Shown in pieces: positions 52,413 to 61,970 of a DNA stretch of 64,000 bases. This DNA comes from Ensifer sp. BR816. Its GTDB lineage: Bacteria; Pseudomonadota; Alphaproteobacteria; Rhizobiales; Rhizobiaceae. The notes beneath the pieces were generated by a model. The model made no database searches. It saw only the letters and a program-made list of their open reading frames with translations, and was not told where the DNA came from. Within the stretch, counting starts at the first letter, position 1; each line of letters starts with the position of its first letter. The stretch covers positions 1 through 64,000 of the forward strand of contig NZ_KB905371.1 in the NCBI RefSeq assembly GCF_000378985.1, written 5' to 3'. A program made the translations under genes and the position numbers.

Positions 52413-53495
52413 ATGGCAACTGCTGAAACCTTCTATGATGTCATTCGCCGCCAGGGGATTACCCGGCGCAGCTTCACCAAGTTCTGCAGCCTGACGGCCG
52501 CAAGCCTTGGCTTCGGTTCGGGTGCGGCGACCGCCATGGCCGAGGCGCTCGAGACCAAGGAACGCGTGCCCGTCATTTGGATGCACGGGCTCGAATGCAC
52601 CTGCTGTTCGGAGAGCTTCATCCGTTCGGCGCATCCCTTGGTAAAAGATGTCGTGCTGTCGATGATCTCGCTTGATTACGATGAAATGATCATGGCCGCT
52701 GCCGGTCATCAGGCCGAAGCCATTCTCGAGGAAACCAAGGCGAAATATAAGGGCAAGTACATCCTGGCCGTCGAGGGCAATCCTCCGCTCAACGAGGACG
52801 GCATGTTCTGCATCGACGGTGGACGGCCTTTCGTCGAGAAGCTGAGGTGGATGGCAGAGGATGCGATGGCGGTCATCGCTTGGGGAGCCTGTGCCGCCTG
52901 GGGCTGCGTACAGGCGGCTAACCCGAACCCCACGCAGGCAACGCCGATTGACAAGGTGATCCACGACAAGCCGGTCATCAAGGTACCCGGCTGTCCTCCG
53001 ATCGCCGAGGTGATGACCGGCGTCATCACCTTCATCACCACTTTCGACAAGTTGCCCGAGCTCGACCGTCAGGGGCGGCCGAAGATGTTCTACTCGCAGC
53101 GCATCCACGACAAATGTTATCGGCGCCCGCATTTCGACGCCGGCCAGTTCGTGGAGGAGTGGGACGACGAGGGCGCGCGCAAGGGGTACTGCCTCTACAA
53201 GACGGGCTGCAAGGGGCCGACGACCTACAACGCTTGTTCCACAGTGCGTTGGAACGAGGGCGTCTCATTCCCGATCCAGTCGGGGCATGGCTGCATCGGC
53301 TGCTCCGAGGAAGGCTTCTGGGATCAGGGTAGCTTCTATGACCGGCTGACCAACCTTCACCAGTTCGGTATCGAGGCCGATGCCGACAAGATCGGCTTGA
53401 CCGCGGCGGGCATTGTGGGTGGCGCGATCGCCGCACATGCGGCGGTGACAGCCATCAAGCGCGTAACCACGAAGCGCGAAAAAGCCGATGCATAA
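52413..53495 (+). CDS. hupS: Uptake [NiFe]-hydrogenase small subunit
   Basis: A 360-residue precursor with a twin-arginine signal (TRRSFTKF at residues 17-24) for export of the folded dimer. It carries the three FeS clusters that pass electrons from the NiFe site to cytochrome b. Proximal-cluster ligands include [10 protein letters not shown] (Cys62, 64, 65) and GACAAWGC; the extra cysteines in CTCC and WGC are those of oxygen-tolerant enzymes with a [4Fe-3S] cluster. Medial/distal cluster motifs [12 protein letters not shown] and [14 protein letters not shown] follow, then a C-terminal membrane helix ([18 protein letters not shown]). GGAGGAG binding site. First gene of the hup operon. Confidence 0.96.
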   Translation: MATAETFYDVIRRQGITRRSFTKFCSLTAASLGFGSGAATAMAEALETKERVPVIWMHGLECTCCSESFIRSAHPLVKDVVLSMISLDYDEMIMAAAGHQAEAILEETKAKYKGKYILAVEGNPPLNEDGMFCIDGGRPFVEKLRWMAEDAMAVIAWGACAAWGCVQAANPNPTQATPIDKVIHDKPVIKVPGCPPIAEVMTGVITFITTFDKLPELDRQGRPKMFYSQRIHDKCYRRPHFDAGQFVEEWDDEGARKGYCLYKTGCKGPTTYNACSTVRWNEGVSFPIQSGHGCIGCSEEGFWDQGSFYDRLTNLHQFGIEADADKIGLTAAGIVGGAIAAHAAVTAIKRVTTKREKADA

Positions 53496-53518
53496 TGCTC
53501 AGGGCAGGAAATACCACC

Positions 53519-55309
53519 ATGACGATCGATACTGCGAACGGCTTCACGCTGGACAATTCCGGGAAGCGAATCGTCGTCGATCCGGTCACCCGCATCGAGG
53601 GCCATATGCGCCTCGAGGTCAATCTCGATGAGAACAATATCATCCGCAATGCCGTGTCGACCGGCACGATGTGGCGCGGCATCGAGGTGATCCTCAAGAA
53701 CCGCGATCCGCGCGACGCCTGGGCCTTCACCGAGCGCATTTGTGGCGTCTGCACGGGGACGCACGCCTTGACATCGGTGCGAGCGGTGGAAAACGCGCTC
53801 GAAATCACCATTCCCGAGAACGCCAATTCCATCCGCAACCTCATGCAGCTGGCGTTGCAGGTGCATGACCATGTGGTCCACTTCTATCACCTGCACGCCC
53901 TCGACTGGGTGGACGTGGTCTCGTCGCTTTCGGCCGATCCCAAGGCGACCTCGGCGCTCGCACAGTCGGTATCCGACTGGCCGCTCTCCTCGCCCGGCTA
54001 TTTCAAGGACGTCCAGACGCGGCTCAAGAAATTCGTCCAATCGGGCCAGCCCGGTCCGTTCAGGAACGGCTATTGGGGCAACGCTTCCTACAAGCTGCCG
54101 CCCGAGGCAAACCTGATGGCGTTGACGCACTATCTGGAGGCGCTCGATTTCCAGAAGGAGATCGTCAAGATCCACTCGATCTTCGGTGGGAAGAACCCGC
54201 ATCCCAACTGGCTGGTCGGCGGCGTGCCCTGTCCGATCAATATCGACGGCACCGGTGGCGTCGGCGCTATCAACATGGAACGGCTGAACATGGTCACGTC
54301 GATCATCGACCAGCTGATCGAGTTCAACGACAAAGTCTACCTTCCCGACATCATGGCCATCGGCTCCTTCTATAAGGGCTGGCTCTATGGCGGCGGTCTC
54401 GCCGGCAAGAATATGCTCGCCTATGGCGACGTGCCGGAGCACGCCAACGACTATTCGGATGCGAACCTAAAGCTGCCGCGGGGCGCGATCATCAAAGGCA
54501 ATCTTGCGGAAGTGCATCCGATTGACCATGCCGATCCCGAGCAGATCCAGGAATTCGTGACACACTCCTGGTACAAATATCCCGACGAGACCAAAGGCCT
54601 GCATCCCTGGGACGGCGTCACCGAGCCGCATTACGAGCTCGGGCCCAATGCCAAGGGCACCAAGACCAGGATCGAGCAGCTCGACGAGGGCGCGAAATAT
54701 TCCTGGATCAAGGCGCCACGCTGGCGCGGCCACGCAATGGAGGTCGGGCCGCTGGCACGCTGGGTCGTTGGCTACGCCCAGAATAAGGCCGAGTTCAAGG
54801 AGCCGGTCGACAAGGTGCTCAAGGATCTCGACCTGCCAATATCGGCGCTTTTCTCGACCCTCGGCCGCACTGCCGCCCGCGCGCTCGAATCGAGCTGGGC
54901 CGGCCACCAGATGCGTTATTTCCAGAACAAGCTGATCGCCAACCTCAAGGCCGGCGATTCCTCCACGGCCCATGTCGACAAGTGGAAGCCGGAAACCTGG
55001 CCCAAGGAGGTCAAGGGCGTCGGCTTCACGGAGGCGCCACGCGGTGCGCTCGCGCACTGGATCAAGATCAAAGACGGCAGGATTGACAATTATCAGTGCG
55101 TCGTGCCCACGACGTGGAACGGCAGTCCACGCGATCCGGCCGGCAACATCGGCGCCTTCGAGGCGTCGCTGATGGATATGCCGATGTCCGACCCCGCCCA
55201 GCCTCTTGAAATCCTGAGAACCATCCATTCCTTCGATCCCTGCCTGGCGTGCTCGACACATGTCATGAGCCCGGATGGTCAGGAAAGGACCAGGGTCCAG
55301 GTCCGGTGA
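53519..55309 (+). CDS. hupL: Uptake [NiFe]-hydrogenase large subunit
   Basis: A 596-residue protein holding the NiFe(CN)2CO site that oxidises H2. N-terminal nickel ligands [10 protein letters not shown] (Cys75, Cys78), and C-terminal DPCLACSTH (Cys575, Cys578). The peptide after His581 ([15 protein letters not shown]) is the extension removed by the HupD protease after nickel insertion. Start ATG at 53519; an in-frame start at 53495 lacks a binding site. It follows hupS by 23 bases and is exported together with it by the Tat system. Confidence 0.96.
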   Translation: MTIDTANGFTLDNSGKRIVVDPVTRIEGHMRLEVNLDENNIIRNAVSTGTMWRGIEVILKNRDPRDAWAFTERICGVCTGTHALTSVRAVENALEITIPENANSIRNLMQLALQVHDHVVHFYHLHALDWVDVVSSLSADPKATSALAQSVSDWPLSSPGYFKDVQTRLKKFVQSGQPGPFRNGYWGNASYKLPPEANLMALTHYLEALDFQKEIVKIHSIFGGKNPHPNWLVGGVPCPINIDGTGGVGAINMERLNMVTSIIDQLIEFNDKVYLPDIMAIGSFYKGWLYGGGLAGKNMLAYGDVPEHANDYSDANLKLPRGAIIKGNLAEVHPIDHADPEQIQEFVTHSWYKYPDETKGLHPWDGVTEPHYELGPNAKGTKTRIEQLDEGAKYSWIKAPRWRGHAMEVGPLARWVVGYAQNKAEFKEPVDKVLKDLDLPISALFSTLGRTAARALESSWAGHQMRYFQNKLIANLKAGDSSTAHVDKWKPETWPKEVKGVGFTEAPRGALAHWIKIKDGRIDNYQCVVPTTWNGSPRDPAGNIGAFEASLMDMPMSDPAQPLEILRTIHSFDPCLACSTHVMSPDGQERTRVQVR

Positions 55310-55320
55310 GGAGGTTAGTC

Positions 55321-56040
55321 ATGACTCTCCATGAAACTCTCCCCGCCGACACTCATGATGAGAAGGCAATCGAGCGCCCGAGCGTCTACGTTTACGATGC
55401 ACCGGTGCGCATCTGGCACTGGGGCAACGCGGTCTCGATCCTGACACTCGCTCTCACCGGCTATCTCATAGGCTCGCCGCTCATTTCCGTGTCCGGCGAG
55501 GCGAGCGCCAACTACCTGATGGGCCGTATCCGCTTCATCCACTTCGCGGCGGCGCAGACCCTCACCGTGCTCCTGATCCTGCGGGTCTATTGGGTCTTCG
55601 TGGGTAACGTGCATGCCCGGCAGATCTTCTACGTGCCCATCTGGAGCGGCCGCTTCTGGAAGGAATGGTCGCATGAAGTGCGCCGGTACATGTTCATGAC
55701 GCGCCAGACGAAGAAGTATGCAGGCCACAACCCGTTGGCGCGGTTCACCATGTTCCTCCTCTTCACCCTGCCGTTGTTCTTCATGGTGATCACTGGCTTT
55801 GCGCTCGAGAGCGAAGGCGCCGGCCGCGACAGTTGGGAATATGTGCTTTTCGACTGGGTGTTTTCGATCTGGCCGAATAGCCAGGATATCCACACCAATC
55901 ATCATCTCGGGATGTGGGGAATAGTCATCTTCGTGATCGTCCACATCTATGTAGCGGTGCGCGAGGATATCATGAGTCGGCAAGGCATCATCTCGTCGAT
56001 GATCTCGGGCGAACGGTTCTTCAAGGACATGGAGGATTAG
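55321..56040 (+). CDS. hupC: Hydrogenase b-type cytochrome subunit
   Basis: A 239-residue inner-membrane cytochrome b that anchors the hydrogenase and passes electrons to quinone. Four hydrophobic helices carry the haem His residues (VRIWHWGNAVSILTLALTGY; FIHFAAAQTLTVLLILRVYW; NPLARFTMFLLFTLPLFFMVITGFAL; HHLGMWGIVIFVIVHIYVAV). Length matches HupC/HyaC. GAGGAGG binding site; 11 bases after hupL. Confidence 0.95.
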   Translation: MTLHETLPADTHDEKAIERPSVYVYDAPVRIWHWGNAVSILTLALTGYLIGSPLISVSGEASANYLMGRIRFIHFAAAQTLTVLLILRVYWVFVGNVHARQIFYVPIWSGRFWKEWSHEVRRYMFMTRQTKKYAGHNPLARFTMFLLFTLPLFFMVITGFALESEGAGRDSWEYVLFDWVFSIWPNSQDIHTNHHLGMWGIVIFVIVHIYVAVREDIMSRQGIISSMISGERFFKDMED

Positions 56041-56044
56041 ACGG

Positions 56045-56650
56045 TTGCTCCCGCGTCAAACCGCCATTCGCCCCGCGCCGCGCATTCTCGTGCTCGGAAT
56101 CGGCAATATCCTCTGGGCCGACGAGGGATTCGGCGTGCGTGCGGTCGAAGCCTTCCACAAGGCCTGCGAAGTGCCTGCCAACGTCACCATCCTCGATGGC
56201 GGCACGCAGGGCCTCTACCTGGTGCAGTTCGTCAACGAACACGACCGGCTCATCGTCTTCGACGCCATCGACTACGGCCTCGTACCAGGCACGATGAAGG
56301 TGGTGGAGGACGATGAAGTGCCGAAATTCACCAGCGCCAAGAAAATGAGCCTGCACCAGACCGGCTTCCAGGAAGTGCTGAGCGCGGCAGACCTGATGGG
56401 GCAGTACCCCGAGCGCCTGACCCTGATCGGTTGCCAGCCGCTTGATCTCGAAGACTGGGGCGGTCCGCTGACGGCGCCGGTCAAGGCCGTCATTCCGGCG
56501 GCCGTCGAAACCGCCGTCCGGATACTGCGGGACTGGGGCGTCGGGGTTGCCGCGAGGCCGGAGGGAGCAGTGGTTCCCCCGCTCCTCCAAAACGATATCG
56601 ACCTGGAAAACTATGAGCGCCGTGCCGAACCGGCCGCATTGAACTCGTGA
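56045..56650 (+). CDS. hupD: Hydrogenase maturation endopeptidase
   Basis: A 201-residue M52-type protease that trims the HupL C-terminus after nickel insertion. Motif ILVLGIGNILWADEGFGVRAVE has the Glu/Asp nickel ligands, followed by DGGTQGLYLV and LHQTGFQEVLSAADLMG with the His ligand. The start is a TTG at 56045, four bases after the hupC stop, with GGAGG upstream. It is somewhat longer at the C-terminus than some homologues. Confidence 0.93.
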   Translation: MLPRQTAIRPAPRILVLGIGNILWADEGFGVRAVEAFHKACEVPANVTILDGGTQGLYLVQFVNEHDRLIVFDAIDYGLVPGTMKVVEDDEVPKFTSAKKMSLHQTGFQEVLSAADLMGQYPERLTLIGCQPLDLEDWGGPLTAPVKAVIPAAVETAVRILRDWGVGVAARPEGAVVPPLLQNDIDLENYERRAEPAALNS

Positions 56651-57179
56651 GGACCGTCCTATGGAATCCGCCGGGGCTGTGCCGGCTGACGCTACCGCGC
56701 ATCAAGCACGGCCATGTCGGGCTGGCAGGTGGATCGAGCCTTCGGCTTCGGCGTCGTAGTGGCCGCAGCGTCATGGGCCCCTACGGGCTCCTGCGTCCGA
56801 GGGCGCGGACCGGGATCGCGCTGACGGTGCCAGTCGTCGGCTTTGTGGCAGGTGAAGGCTCAGGCGCCAATGGCACGAGTCGGGATATGCGCGCTCCATG
56901 GTCATTCCCATGGCACCGAGCTGCCGGAAATGACGCGTGTGGGCGGCCATATGGCCGGCTGGCGGCCGCGATTATCCTTCAACCGATCGGCATCGCGGTG
57001 GCCTCGTTCAGGTTCGGCAAAGCCGGGCAGGCCGCCGCCGCGGATGGTTGTCGCCTGTCGCGGCGCGGCCCTGCTTGTGGCCGCGCATCTCCCAAGGCCG
57101 GGGCCGCCAGGATTTGTACGGCAGACCTGTGCCCGCGCCTGCCGATCTTGCAGGATCGGAACGACGAAGGAGCAGCATC
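56651..57179 (+). pseudogene. hupE: Decayed hupE (nickel permease/HupE family) gene
   Basis: The place between hupD and hupF is where rhizobial clusters have hupE, a six-helix membrane protein for nickel uptake. Here only fragments remain: HGHVGLAGGSSLR near 56705-56745, which resembles the AHVG start of the mature protein, TGIALTVPVVGFVAG near 56810-56850, and ALHGHSHGTELPE near 56897-56935 in another frame, matching the conserved HupE His motif. At least two frameshifts and deletions are needed to link them. No intact ORF of the right type exists. Its neighbours on both sides are complete. Confidence 0.75.
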
Positions 57180-57476
57180 ATGTGCATAGGCATTCCCATG
57201 CGGGTCGTCGCCGCTGCTGAATTCGTCGCGCAGTGCGAGCGTCATGGCGCAATATCCTCAATCTCCCTCTTGCTTGTCGGCCCACAGCCGTCCGGCACCC
57301 ATGTCCTCACTCATCTCGGTTCCGCCATCCGCGTGCTCGACGCCGAAGAGGCCCGCGCGATCGACGACGCGCTTGCCGGGCTTGCGGAAGCCAGCGAAGG
57401 CCGCGCCTTCGAACGGCTGTTTGCCGATCTCGTTTACCGGGCGCCCGAATTGCCGCCGCATCTTCGCACCGAGTGA
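57180..57476 (+). CDS. hupF: HupF (HypC-like hydrogenase chaperone)
   Basis: A 98-residue HypC-family chaperone. It has the N-terminal MCIGIPMRV with the essential Cys2, and the family core GPQPSGTHVLTHLGSAIRVLDAEEAR, followed by the HupF-specific C-terminal extension ending PELPPHLRTE. HupF binds unprocessed HupL and helps stabilise it in oxygen. Strong AAGGAG site before the ATG at 57180; reading frames upstream belong to the hupE relic. Confidence 0.93.
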   Translation: MCIGIPMRVVAAAEFVAQCERHGAISSISLLLVGPQPSGTHVLTHLGSAIRVLDAEEARAIDDALAGLAEASEGRAFERLFADLVYRAPELPPHLRTE

Positions 57477-57601
57477 AAACAACAGGTCCAAACTGCCGCT
57501 TGCCTCGCTTACCATCAATGGAACCCAGCTTTCTTCAGTCTGGCACGCCGATTGCAACCCATCCTTCGGAACATTCTGCATGCTGATTTGTGGAGGAGAC
57601 A

Positions 57602-58042
57602 GTGCCATCCATCCCTATCCGCCCCGTAAGAGCGCGGGGGCTATCCGTCGCCGATGAGACCAATATCGTTGCTTTCGTCGCGGCGGCGGCCGAACCCGAC
57701 AACCCCGTGCTGATCTTCACCGGTGATCGCGCGCAGCGTCCCGAGGCCGATGACGTCGCGGCCGTTCGTCCCGAACTTCTTCAGTTTATCCGGGGCCGCC
57801 TGCGTGGCGGCGTGGTTCGCCGGCCGGCCAAGGGCAAGGTCAAGGCCCGCTCCAACGTGGTTGTGCCGAGCTTGGTTATTATGGGACGGAAGCGGCCGGC
57901 GGTCGTGCTCGGCAACGTCCGCGGCGGCTCGAAATATGTCGACAGGCTCGGCGCCTGGCTGTCGCCCGGCGCGCCAGTCATGGTGCCCTCAGGCAGGCCG
58001 AAGGTCGAGATCACCCATGCCGGCAAGGAGATCGTGCGATGA
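57602..58042 (+). CDS. hupG: HupG (HyaE-like) hydrogenase chaperone
   Basis: A 146-residue thioredoxin-fold protein of the HupG/HyaE family, without redox cysteines, assisting small-subunit maturation before Tat export. Family signs: PVLIFTGDRAQRPEADDVAAVRPELL, and VPSLVIMGRKRPAVVLGNVRG. The start is taken as a GTG at 57602 directly after GGAGGAGACA; a GTG at 57590 is possible. 125 bases separate it from hupF. The stop overlaps hupH. Confidence 0.87.
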   Translation: MPSIPIRPVRARGLSVADETNIVAFVAAAAEPDNPVLIFTGDRAQRPEADDVAAVRPELLQFIRGRLRGGVVRRPAKGKVKARSNVVVPSLVIMGRKRPAVVLGNVRGGSKYVDRLGAWLSPGAPVMVPSGRPKVEITHAGKEIVR

Positions 58043-58875
58043 TCGCCGGTTTTGGGGCCGCCCCGGACGGTGAGGGGGCGGTGAGGCCCTTGGGTGCCCA
58101 ACCGCCCCGCGCCCGAAAGCCCAATTTCCTCGCGTCAAACAGCGCCGAGGAGCTGATCCGCCAATGTCGAAGGACGGCGCTGCTCCTGCCGGCGCTCGCC
58201 GATGCGCTCGCAGTCCAGAAGGCCGGCCGACCAGGTCGGCTGTTCGACGTCACCACCTATCCAGAGGACGACAGGGAGCTGATCACCCAGATTCTCGGTG
58301 AGGGAGAGGTTTCCGGCGTCGCGGTGTTGGGGCATGGCATCACCGCTCAGATGCAGGAGGCTGTCATGGCCGGCGTCTGGCGCATCCGCTTCACCGCCGG
58401 CGAGGGCCGGCTCGTTGCCGACTGTATCGAGGTGGGGAGCATTCCCGCCGCTGTCAGGCTTGCCTGTTCCCAATTACCGGCATCAATCAGCCACGGCGCC
58501 CCGCCTGCGGGCGCTATGAATGTCATGCCGGTGCTAACCGAGATCGGTGACCGCATCACCCGCCATCGCGACAGCGATCCGGCTCATGTCATCACCTTCT
58601 CGCTCTTGCCTATGAGCCCGGAAGACATGACCTTCCTGCAAAATTCACTGGGTGTCGGGCCGGTGCGGCTCACCTCGCGCGGATACGGAACCTGCCGCAT
58701 CGTCGCGACAGCTGCACGCCATGCCTGGTCGGTGCAGTTCTATAACGCCACTGACACGATTATCCTCGATACGCTGGAGATCTGCGGCATACCCTCAATC
58801 GCCATTGCCGCCGAGGAGGATTTCCATGACTCGGAAATGCGTCTCCGTGAGATGGAGGAGGCCTATTTCAAATGA
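58039..58875 (+). CDS. hupH: HupH (HyaF-like) hydrogenase expression/formation protein
   Basis: A 278-residue protein of the HupH/HyaF family. Blocks seen: FLASNSAEELIRQCRRTALLLPALADAL, FDVTTYPEDDRELITQILGEGEV, MNVMPVLTEIGDRI, and the C-terminal NTxILDTLEI-type end DTIILDTLEICGIPSIAIAAEED. It works with HupG in small-subunit FeS maturation. It overlaps hupG by four bases and hupI by four bases. Confidence 0.92.
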   Translation: MIAGFGAAPDGEGAVRPLGAQPPRARKPNFLASNSAEELIRQCRRTALLLPALADALAVQKAGRPGRLFDVTTYPEDDRELITQILGEGEVSGVAVLGHGITAQMQEAVMAGVWRIRFTAGEGRLVADCIEVGSIPAAVRLACSQLPASISHGAPPAGAMNVMPVLTEIGDRITRHRDSDPAHVITFSLLPMSPEDMTFLQNSLGVGPVRLTSRGYGTCRIVATAARHAWSVQFYNATDTIILDTLEICGIPSIAIAAEEDFHDSEMRLREMEEAYFK

Positions 58876-59084
58876 GAGGCTTCGAGAATTTCGGCAAGTG
58901 CGAGACCGTGTCCGGCGACCGGATGGAATGCGGTATCTGCTGGCATGTCTATGATCCTGCCGTCGGCGACTTGGTCTCTGAGATCCCACCGAGCACGCCG
59001 TTTGCCGAATTGCCCAAAAACTGGTGCTGCCCGAATTGCGATGCGTCGCAATCGAAGTTCATGAGGCTGGGCGATGGTCGCTGA
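58872..59084 (+). CDS. hupI: Rubredoxin-like protein HupI
   Basis: A 70-residue rubredoxin. It has the two knuckles [10 protein letters not shown] and [12 protein letters not shown] that bind one Fe with four cysteines, plus [21 protein letters not shown] between them. In rhizobia this rubredoxin is needed for hydrogenase activity, with a role in FeS cluster synthesis under oxygen. It overlaps both neighbours. Confidence 0.94.
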   Translation: MRGFENFGKCETVSGDRMECGICWHVYDPAVGDLVSEIPPSTPFAELPKNWCCPNCDASQSKFMRLGDGR

Positions 59085-59598
59085 CGTCACCGAGGGGGCC
59101 GCGCTCGATCCGGCGCTGGCGCTCGGCCAACGGCTCCTGGTGTGCTATCGACACATTCACGCCACCGCCATGACTGACATGCCGATCTGCAATCCCGCGC
59201 TCAGGTTCGCCGCTACCGGCTTCCGGACCTATCGCGGCCGCGCCTTCGGCATCGTGACCACACCTTGGTTCATGAATCTCGTGGCCATGGATCTGCCTGA
59301 CGGGGCACCTGCCGCGCCTGCCGCAAATGGCACTCCCCTGCGTATCGGCCTGCCTGCGGGTGAAGTCGAATTCATCGCCGGCGAGCTCCCTGGGATCGGC
59401 CGCGTCGATTCCTGCGCGCTGCTCTCGCCGGCCCTGGAATTCGCCAGGATGGAAGGGGCACTGGCAATCGCGGAGGAGGCCGCCCGCGCGTTCTTCAATC
59501 CCGCTACGCTCGAGCCGGCGCCGGCACCTGCCGCTGTCGTCAACCGGCGGGAACTGTTGCGCGGGCATTTCCACAGGTACGAGGAGGCCTCGCGATGA
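59074..59598 (+). CDS. hupJ: HupJ hydrogenase accessory protein
   Basis: A 174-residue protein of the HupJ family. Family blocks: [75 protein letters not shown], and RRELLRGHF at the end. It takes part in hydrogenase assembly, with HupH and HupI. It overlaps hupI by 11 bases. Confidence 0.92.
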   Translation: MVADVTEGAALDPALALGQRLLVCYRHIHATAMTDMPICNPALRFAATGFRTYRGRAFGIVTTPWFMNLVAMDLPDGAPAAPAANGTPLRIGLPAGEVEFIAGELPGIGRVDSCALLSPALEFARMEGALAIAEEAARAFFNPATLEPAPAPAAVVNRRELLRGHFHRYEEASR

Positions 59599-60722
59599 CG
59601 TTCCTTCGCGGGCCAGGCACGATCAGGATTGACGTGACCGTGTCGCGCGCTGTTGCCTGTTCCGTCGCGGTGAAGGCGAACCGACCACAGGGGCTATCCC
59701 GCATGTTCGTCGGCCGCCGGCCAGAGGAGGCGCCCGCACTCGCACGACAGGTGCTTTCACTCTGCGGCTTCTCGCAATCGGTCGCCTCAAGGCTCGCTAT
59801 CCTCAATGCGGCGGATCTGCCGATGGGTGAAGGGGAGCGCGTCGCCGCCGCAGCGGGTCTGCACGCCGAACGGATCTTCGAAACTCTGCGGGCGCTGATC
59901 GTCCATTGGCCGTCGCCCTTACCGAGCGAGCTCGCGACGGTCGTCGGCAGATGTCTGCGAAAGGCACGGGCTGCCTCACAGGCGATCATCGCGCCGGCGA
60001 GCAGCGGCAAGATCAACCCACAACATCTCGCTTCGGCGGTCGCCCGCCTCTGCTCAGTGGCCAGGGCGATCGGAATTTCCGACCGGGGCGACATGCCATT
60101 GCCGGGCTCGGCCTGTGCTGCAATGCTGCAGCACATAGTCGACGATCGCGTTTTTTCTGGCCGGCGGCCCGATGCGCTGACCGTCGAAGATGACCTGGAG
60201 GTCATCGCCCGCCTCTGTGATGAACCCGATTTCATCAACCTGCCGCATCTTCCTGGCCGGGTTGTCGAGACGGGGGCCTACGCCCGGCGCGCCGCCTGGG
60301 GATCTGGCGCGGGCTCTTATCTCGCGCATCGCTTCCTGGCCCGGATTGGCGAGGTCAGGTCCTGCCTCGGGCAACTGACGGCTCTCGCCGGCACCGGCGA
60401 AAATGACTGGGGCGAACATGACTGGGCAACGCTCGCCTGTGGTGCGCCGACGCCGGGGGCGGGCGGGTATGGAGCCGTGGAATGCGCGCGCGGCCGGCTC
60501 TATCATCAGGCCGAGATAGGCGACGACGGCAGGCTCTCGGCCTATCGCATCCTTGCCCCGACGCAATGGAACTTTCACCCTGCCGGCCCTTTCGTCGAAA
60601 CGCTTCTGGGGTCGCGGATCGGCTCAGACGATTGCGCCGCCCGGTCTGTCTCCCGGCTCGCCGTCCTGTTCGACCCTTGCGTGGGTATCGAAGTCGGCAT
60701 CCGTGAGGTCGCGCATGCATGA
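59595..60722 (+). CDS. hupK: HupK hydrogenase accessory protein
   Basis: A 375-residue protein distantly related to the large subunit but lacking the nickel cysteines; it ends [15 protein letters not shown] then [21 protein letters not shown], where HupL would have its second CxxC. It is thought to serve as a scaffold while the NiFe cofactor is prepared. Length matches HupK. The start overlaps hupJ by four bases and the stop overlaps hypA by eight. Confidence 0.92.
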   Translation: MTFLRGPGTIRIDVTVSRAVACSVAVKANRPQGLSRMFVGRRPEEAPALARQVLSLCGFSQSVASRLAILNAADLPMGEGERVAAAAGLHAERIFETLRALIVHWPSPLPSELATVVGRCLRKARAASQAIIAPASSGKINPQHLASAVARLCSVARAIGISDRGDMPLPGSACAAMLQHIVDDRVFSGRRPDALTVEDDLEVIARLCDEPDFINLPHLPGRVVETGAYARRAAWGSGAGSYLAHRFLARIGEVRSCLGQLTALAGTGENDWGEHDWATLACGAPTPGAGGYGAVECARGRLYHQAEIGDDGRLSAYRILAPTQWNFHPAGPFVETLLGSRIGSDDCAARSVSRLAVLFDPCVGIEVGIREVAHA

Positions 60723-61056
60723 GATGTCGCTGATGGAAAGCGTGATCGATATCGTCTGCGAGACCGCGCGGCTGAATGGCGCAAGGCGGATCAGGTCGGT
60801 CCGTCTCGATGTTGGCGTGCTGAGCCACGTCGATCCTGACGCGTTGCTCTTCTGTTACGAAGCGGTGCGGCACGGCACGCTCGCGGGCCGGGCGAAGCTC
60901 GAGATCAATCGCATCGCCGGCGAGGGCTGGTGTCTCGATTGCGGCAAGACAGTAGCTTTGCAGGAACGGTTCGGCGCCTGCCCGGACTGCGGGCGGCATC
61001 GCGTCCAGATGACGGCAGGCGACGAATTGAAGATCAGGGACATGGAGGTGATTTGA
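60715..61056 (+). CDS. hypA: Hydrogenase nickel incorporation protein HypA
   Basis: A 113-residue nickel chaperone. N-terminal [12 protein letters not shown] with the Ni ligand His2, and a zinc site of two CxxC pairs (CLDCGKTV and CPDCGRHR, about residues 73 and 89). It delivers nickel to HupL together with HypB. Start ATG at 60715 overlaps hupK; the stop TGA overlaps the hypB ATG. Confidence 0.94.
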   Translation: MHEMSLMESVIDIVCETARLNGARRIRSVRLDVGVLSHVDPDALLFCYEAVRHGTLAGRAKLEINRIAGEGWCLDCGKTVALQERFGACPDCGRHRVQMTAGDELKIRDMEVI

Positions 61057-61967
61057 TGTGTACCGTATGCGGTTGTGGAACCTTACCCATCGAAGGCCAC
61101 CATCATGATGCGGGCAGCCATGGTCATAGCCACGGCGGGGGGCTCGATCATGACCATCACCACCACGGCCACGATCATCATTCTGACGATCATGATCACC
61201 GCGACGTCGCGCATGATCCCCATCATGCAGAGGACGGCTCGGTCCACCGCAGCGACGGCATTGCGGGCGTGCATGTTCCCGGCATGAGCCAGGAACGGAT
61301 CATCCAGGTCGAGAGGGAGATCCTCTCCAAGAACGACGCTTATGCCTCCGAAAATCGGAGGTACTTCCTGCGCCAGGGCATCTTCGCGCTCAACTTCGTC
61401 TCCAGCCCGGGCTCAGGCAAGACCAGCCTGCTTGTGCGCACGATCAGGGAGCTCAAGGATCGTGTTACGATCAATGTCATCGAAGGCGATCAGCAGACTT
61501 CGAGTGACGCGGCCCGCATTCGCGAGACAGGCGCCCGCGCTATCCAGATCAACACCGGCAAGGGCTGCCATCTCGATGCCCATATGGTCGGCCATGCGGT
61601 CGAGGACCTCGCGCCCGAGCCGGGCTCTGCGCTCTTCATCGAGAATGTCGGTAATCTTGTCTGTCCCGCCGCTTTCGATCTCGGCGAGGCTCACAAGGTC
61701 GTGGTGCTCTCGGTCACCGAGGGCGAGGACAAGCCGCTCAAATATCCCGACATGTTCGCCGCCGCGGACCTGATGATCCTCAACAAGGCGGACCTGCTCC
61801 CGCATCTTGATTTCAATGTCGAGCTTTGCATCACCAACGCGCTGCGTGTCAATCCGCGGCTGCAGACCGTGATTGTCTCCGCCCGCACGGGCGAGGGGAT
61901 GGAAACCTTCTATGCTTGGCTCGAAGCAGCCGCTTTGCGGGGGGCCACGCGGTCGAAGGAGGTATGA
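61056..61967 (+). CDS. hypB: Hydrogenase nickel incorporation GTPase HypB
   Basis: A 303-residue GTPase. N-terminal high-affinity nickel motif CTVCGCG (residues 2-8), then a His/Asp-rich stretch of about 45 residues ([17 protein letters not shown], and more) that stores nickel, then the GTPase domain with P-loop [26 protein letters not shown], and NKADLLPHL. It hydrolyses GTP to load nickel into the large subunit. The strong His-rich tract could serve as nickel reserve in a strain that has lost hupE. Confidence 0.96.
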   Translation: MCTVCGCGTLPIEGHHHDAGSHGHSHGGGLDHDHHHHGHDHHSDDHDHRDVAHDPHHAEDGSVHRSDGIAGVHVPGMSQERIIQVEREILSKNDAYASENRRYFLRQGIFALNFVSSPGSGKTSLLVRTIRELKDRVTINVIEGDQQTSSDAARIRETGARAIQINTGKGCHLDAHMVGHAVEDLAPEPGSALFIENVGNLVCPAAFDLGEAHKVVVLSVTEGEDKPLKYPDMFAAADLMILNKADLLPHLDFNVELCITNALRVNPRLQTVIVSARTGEGMETFYAWLEAAALRGATRSKEV

Positions 61968-61970
61968 ACA

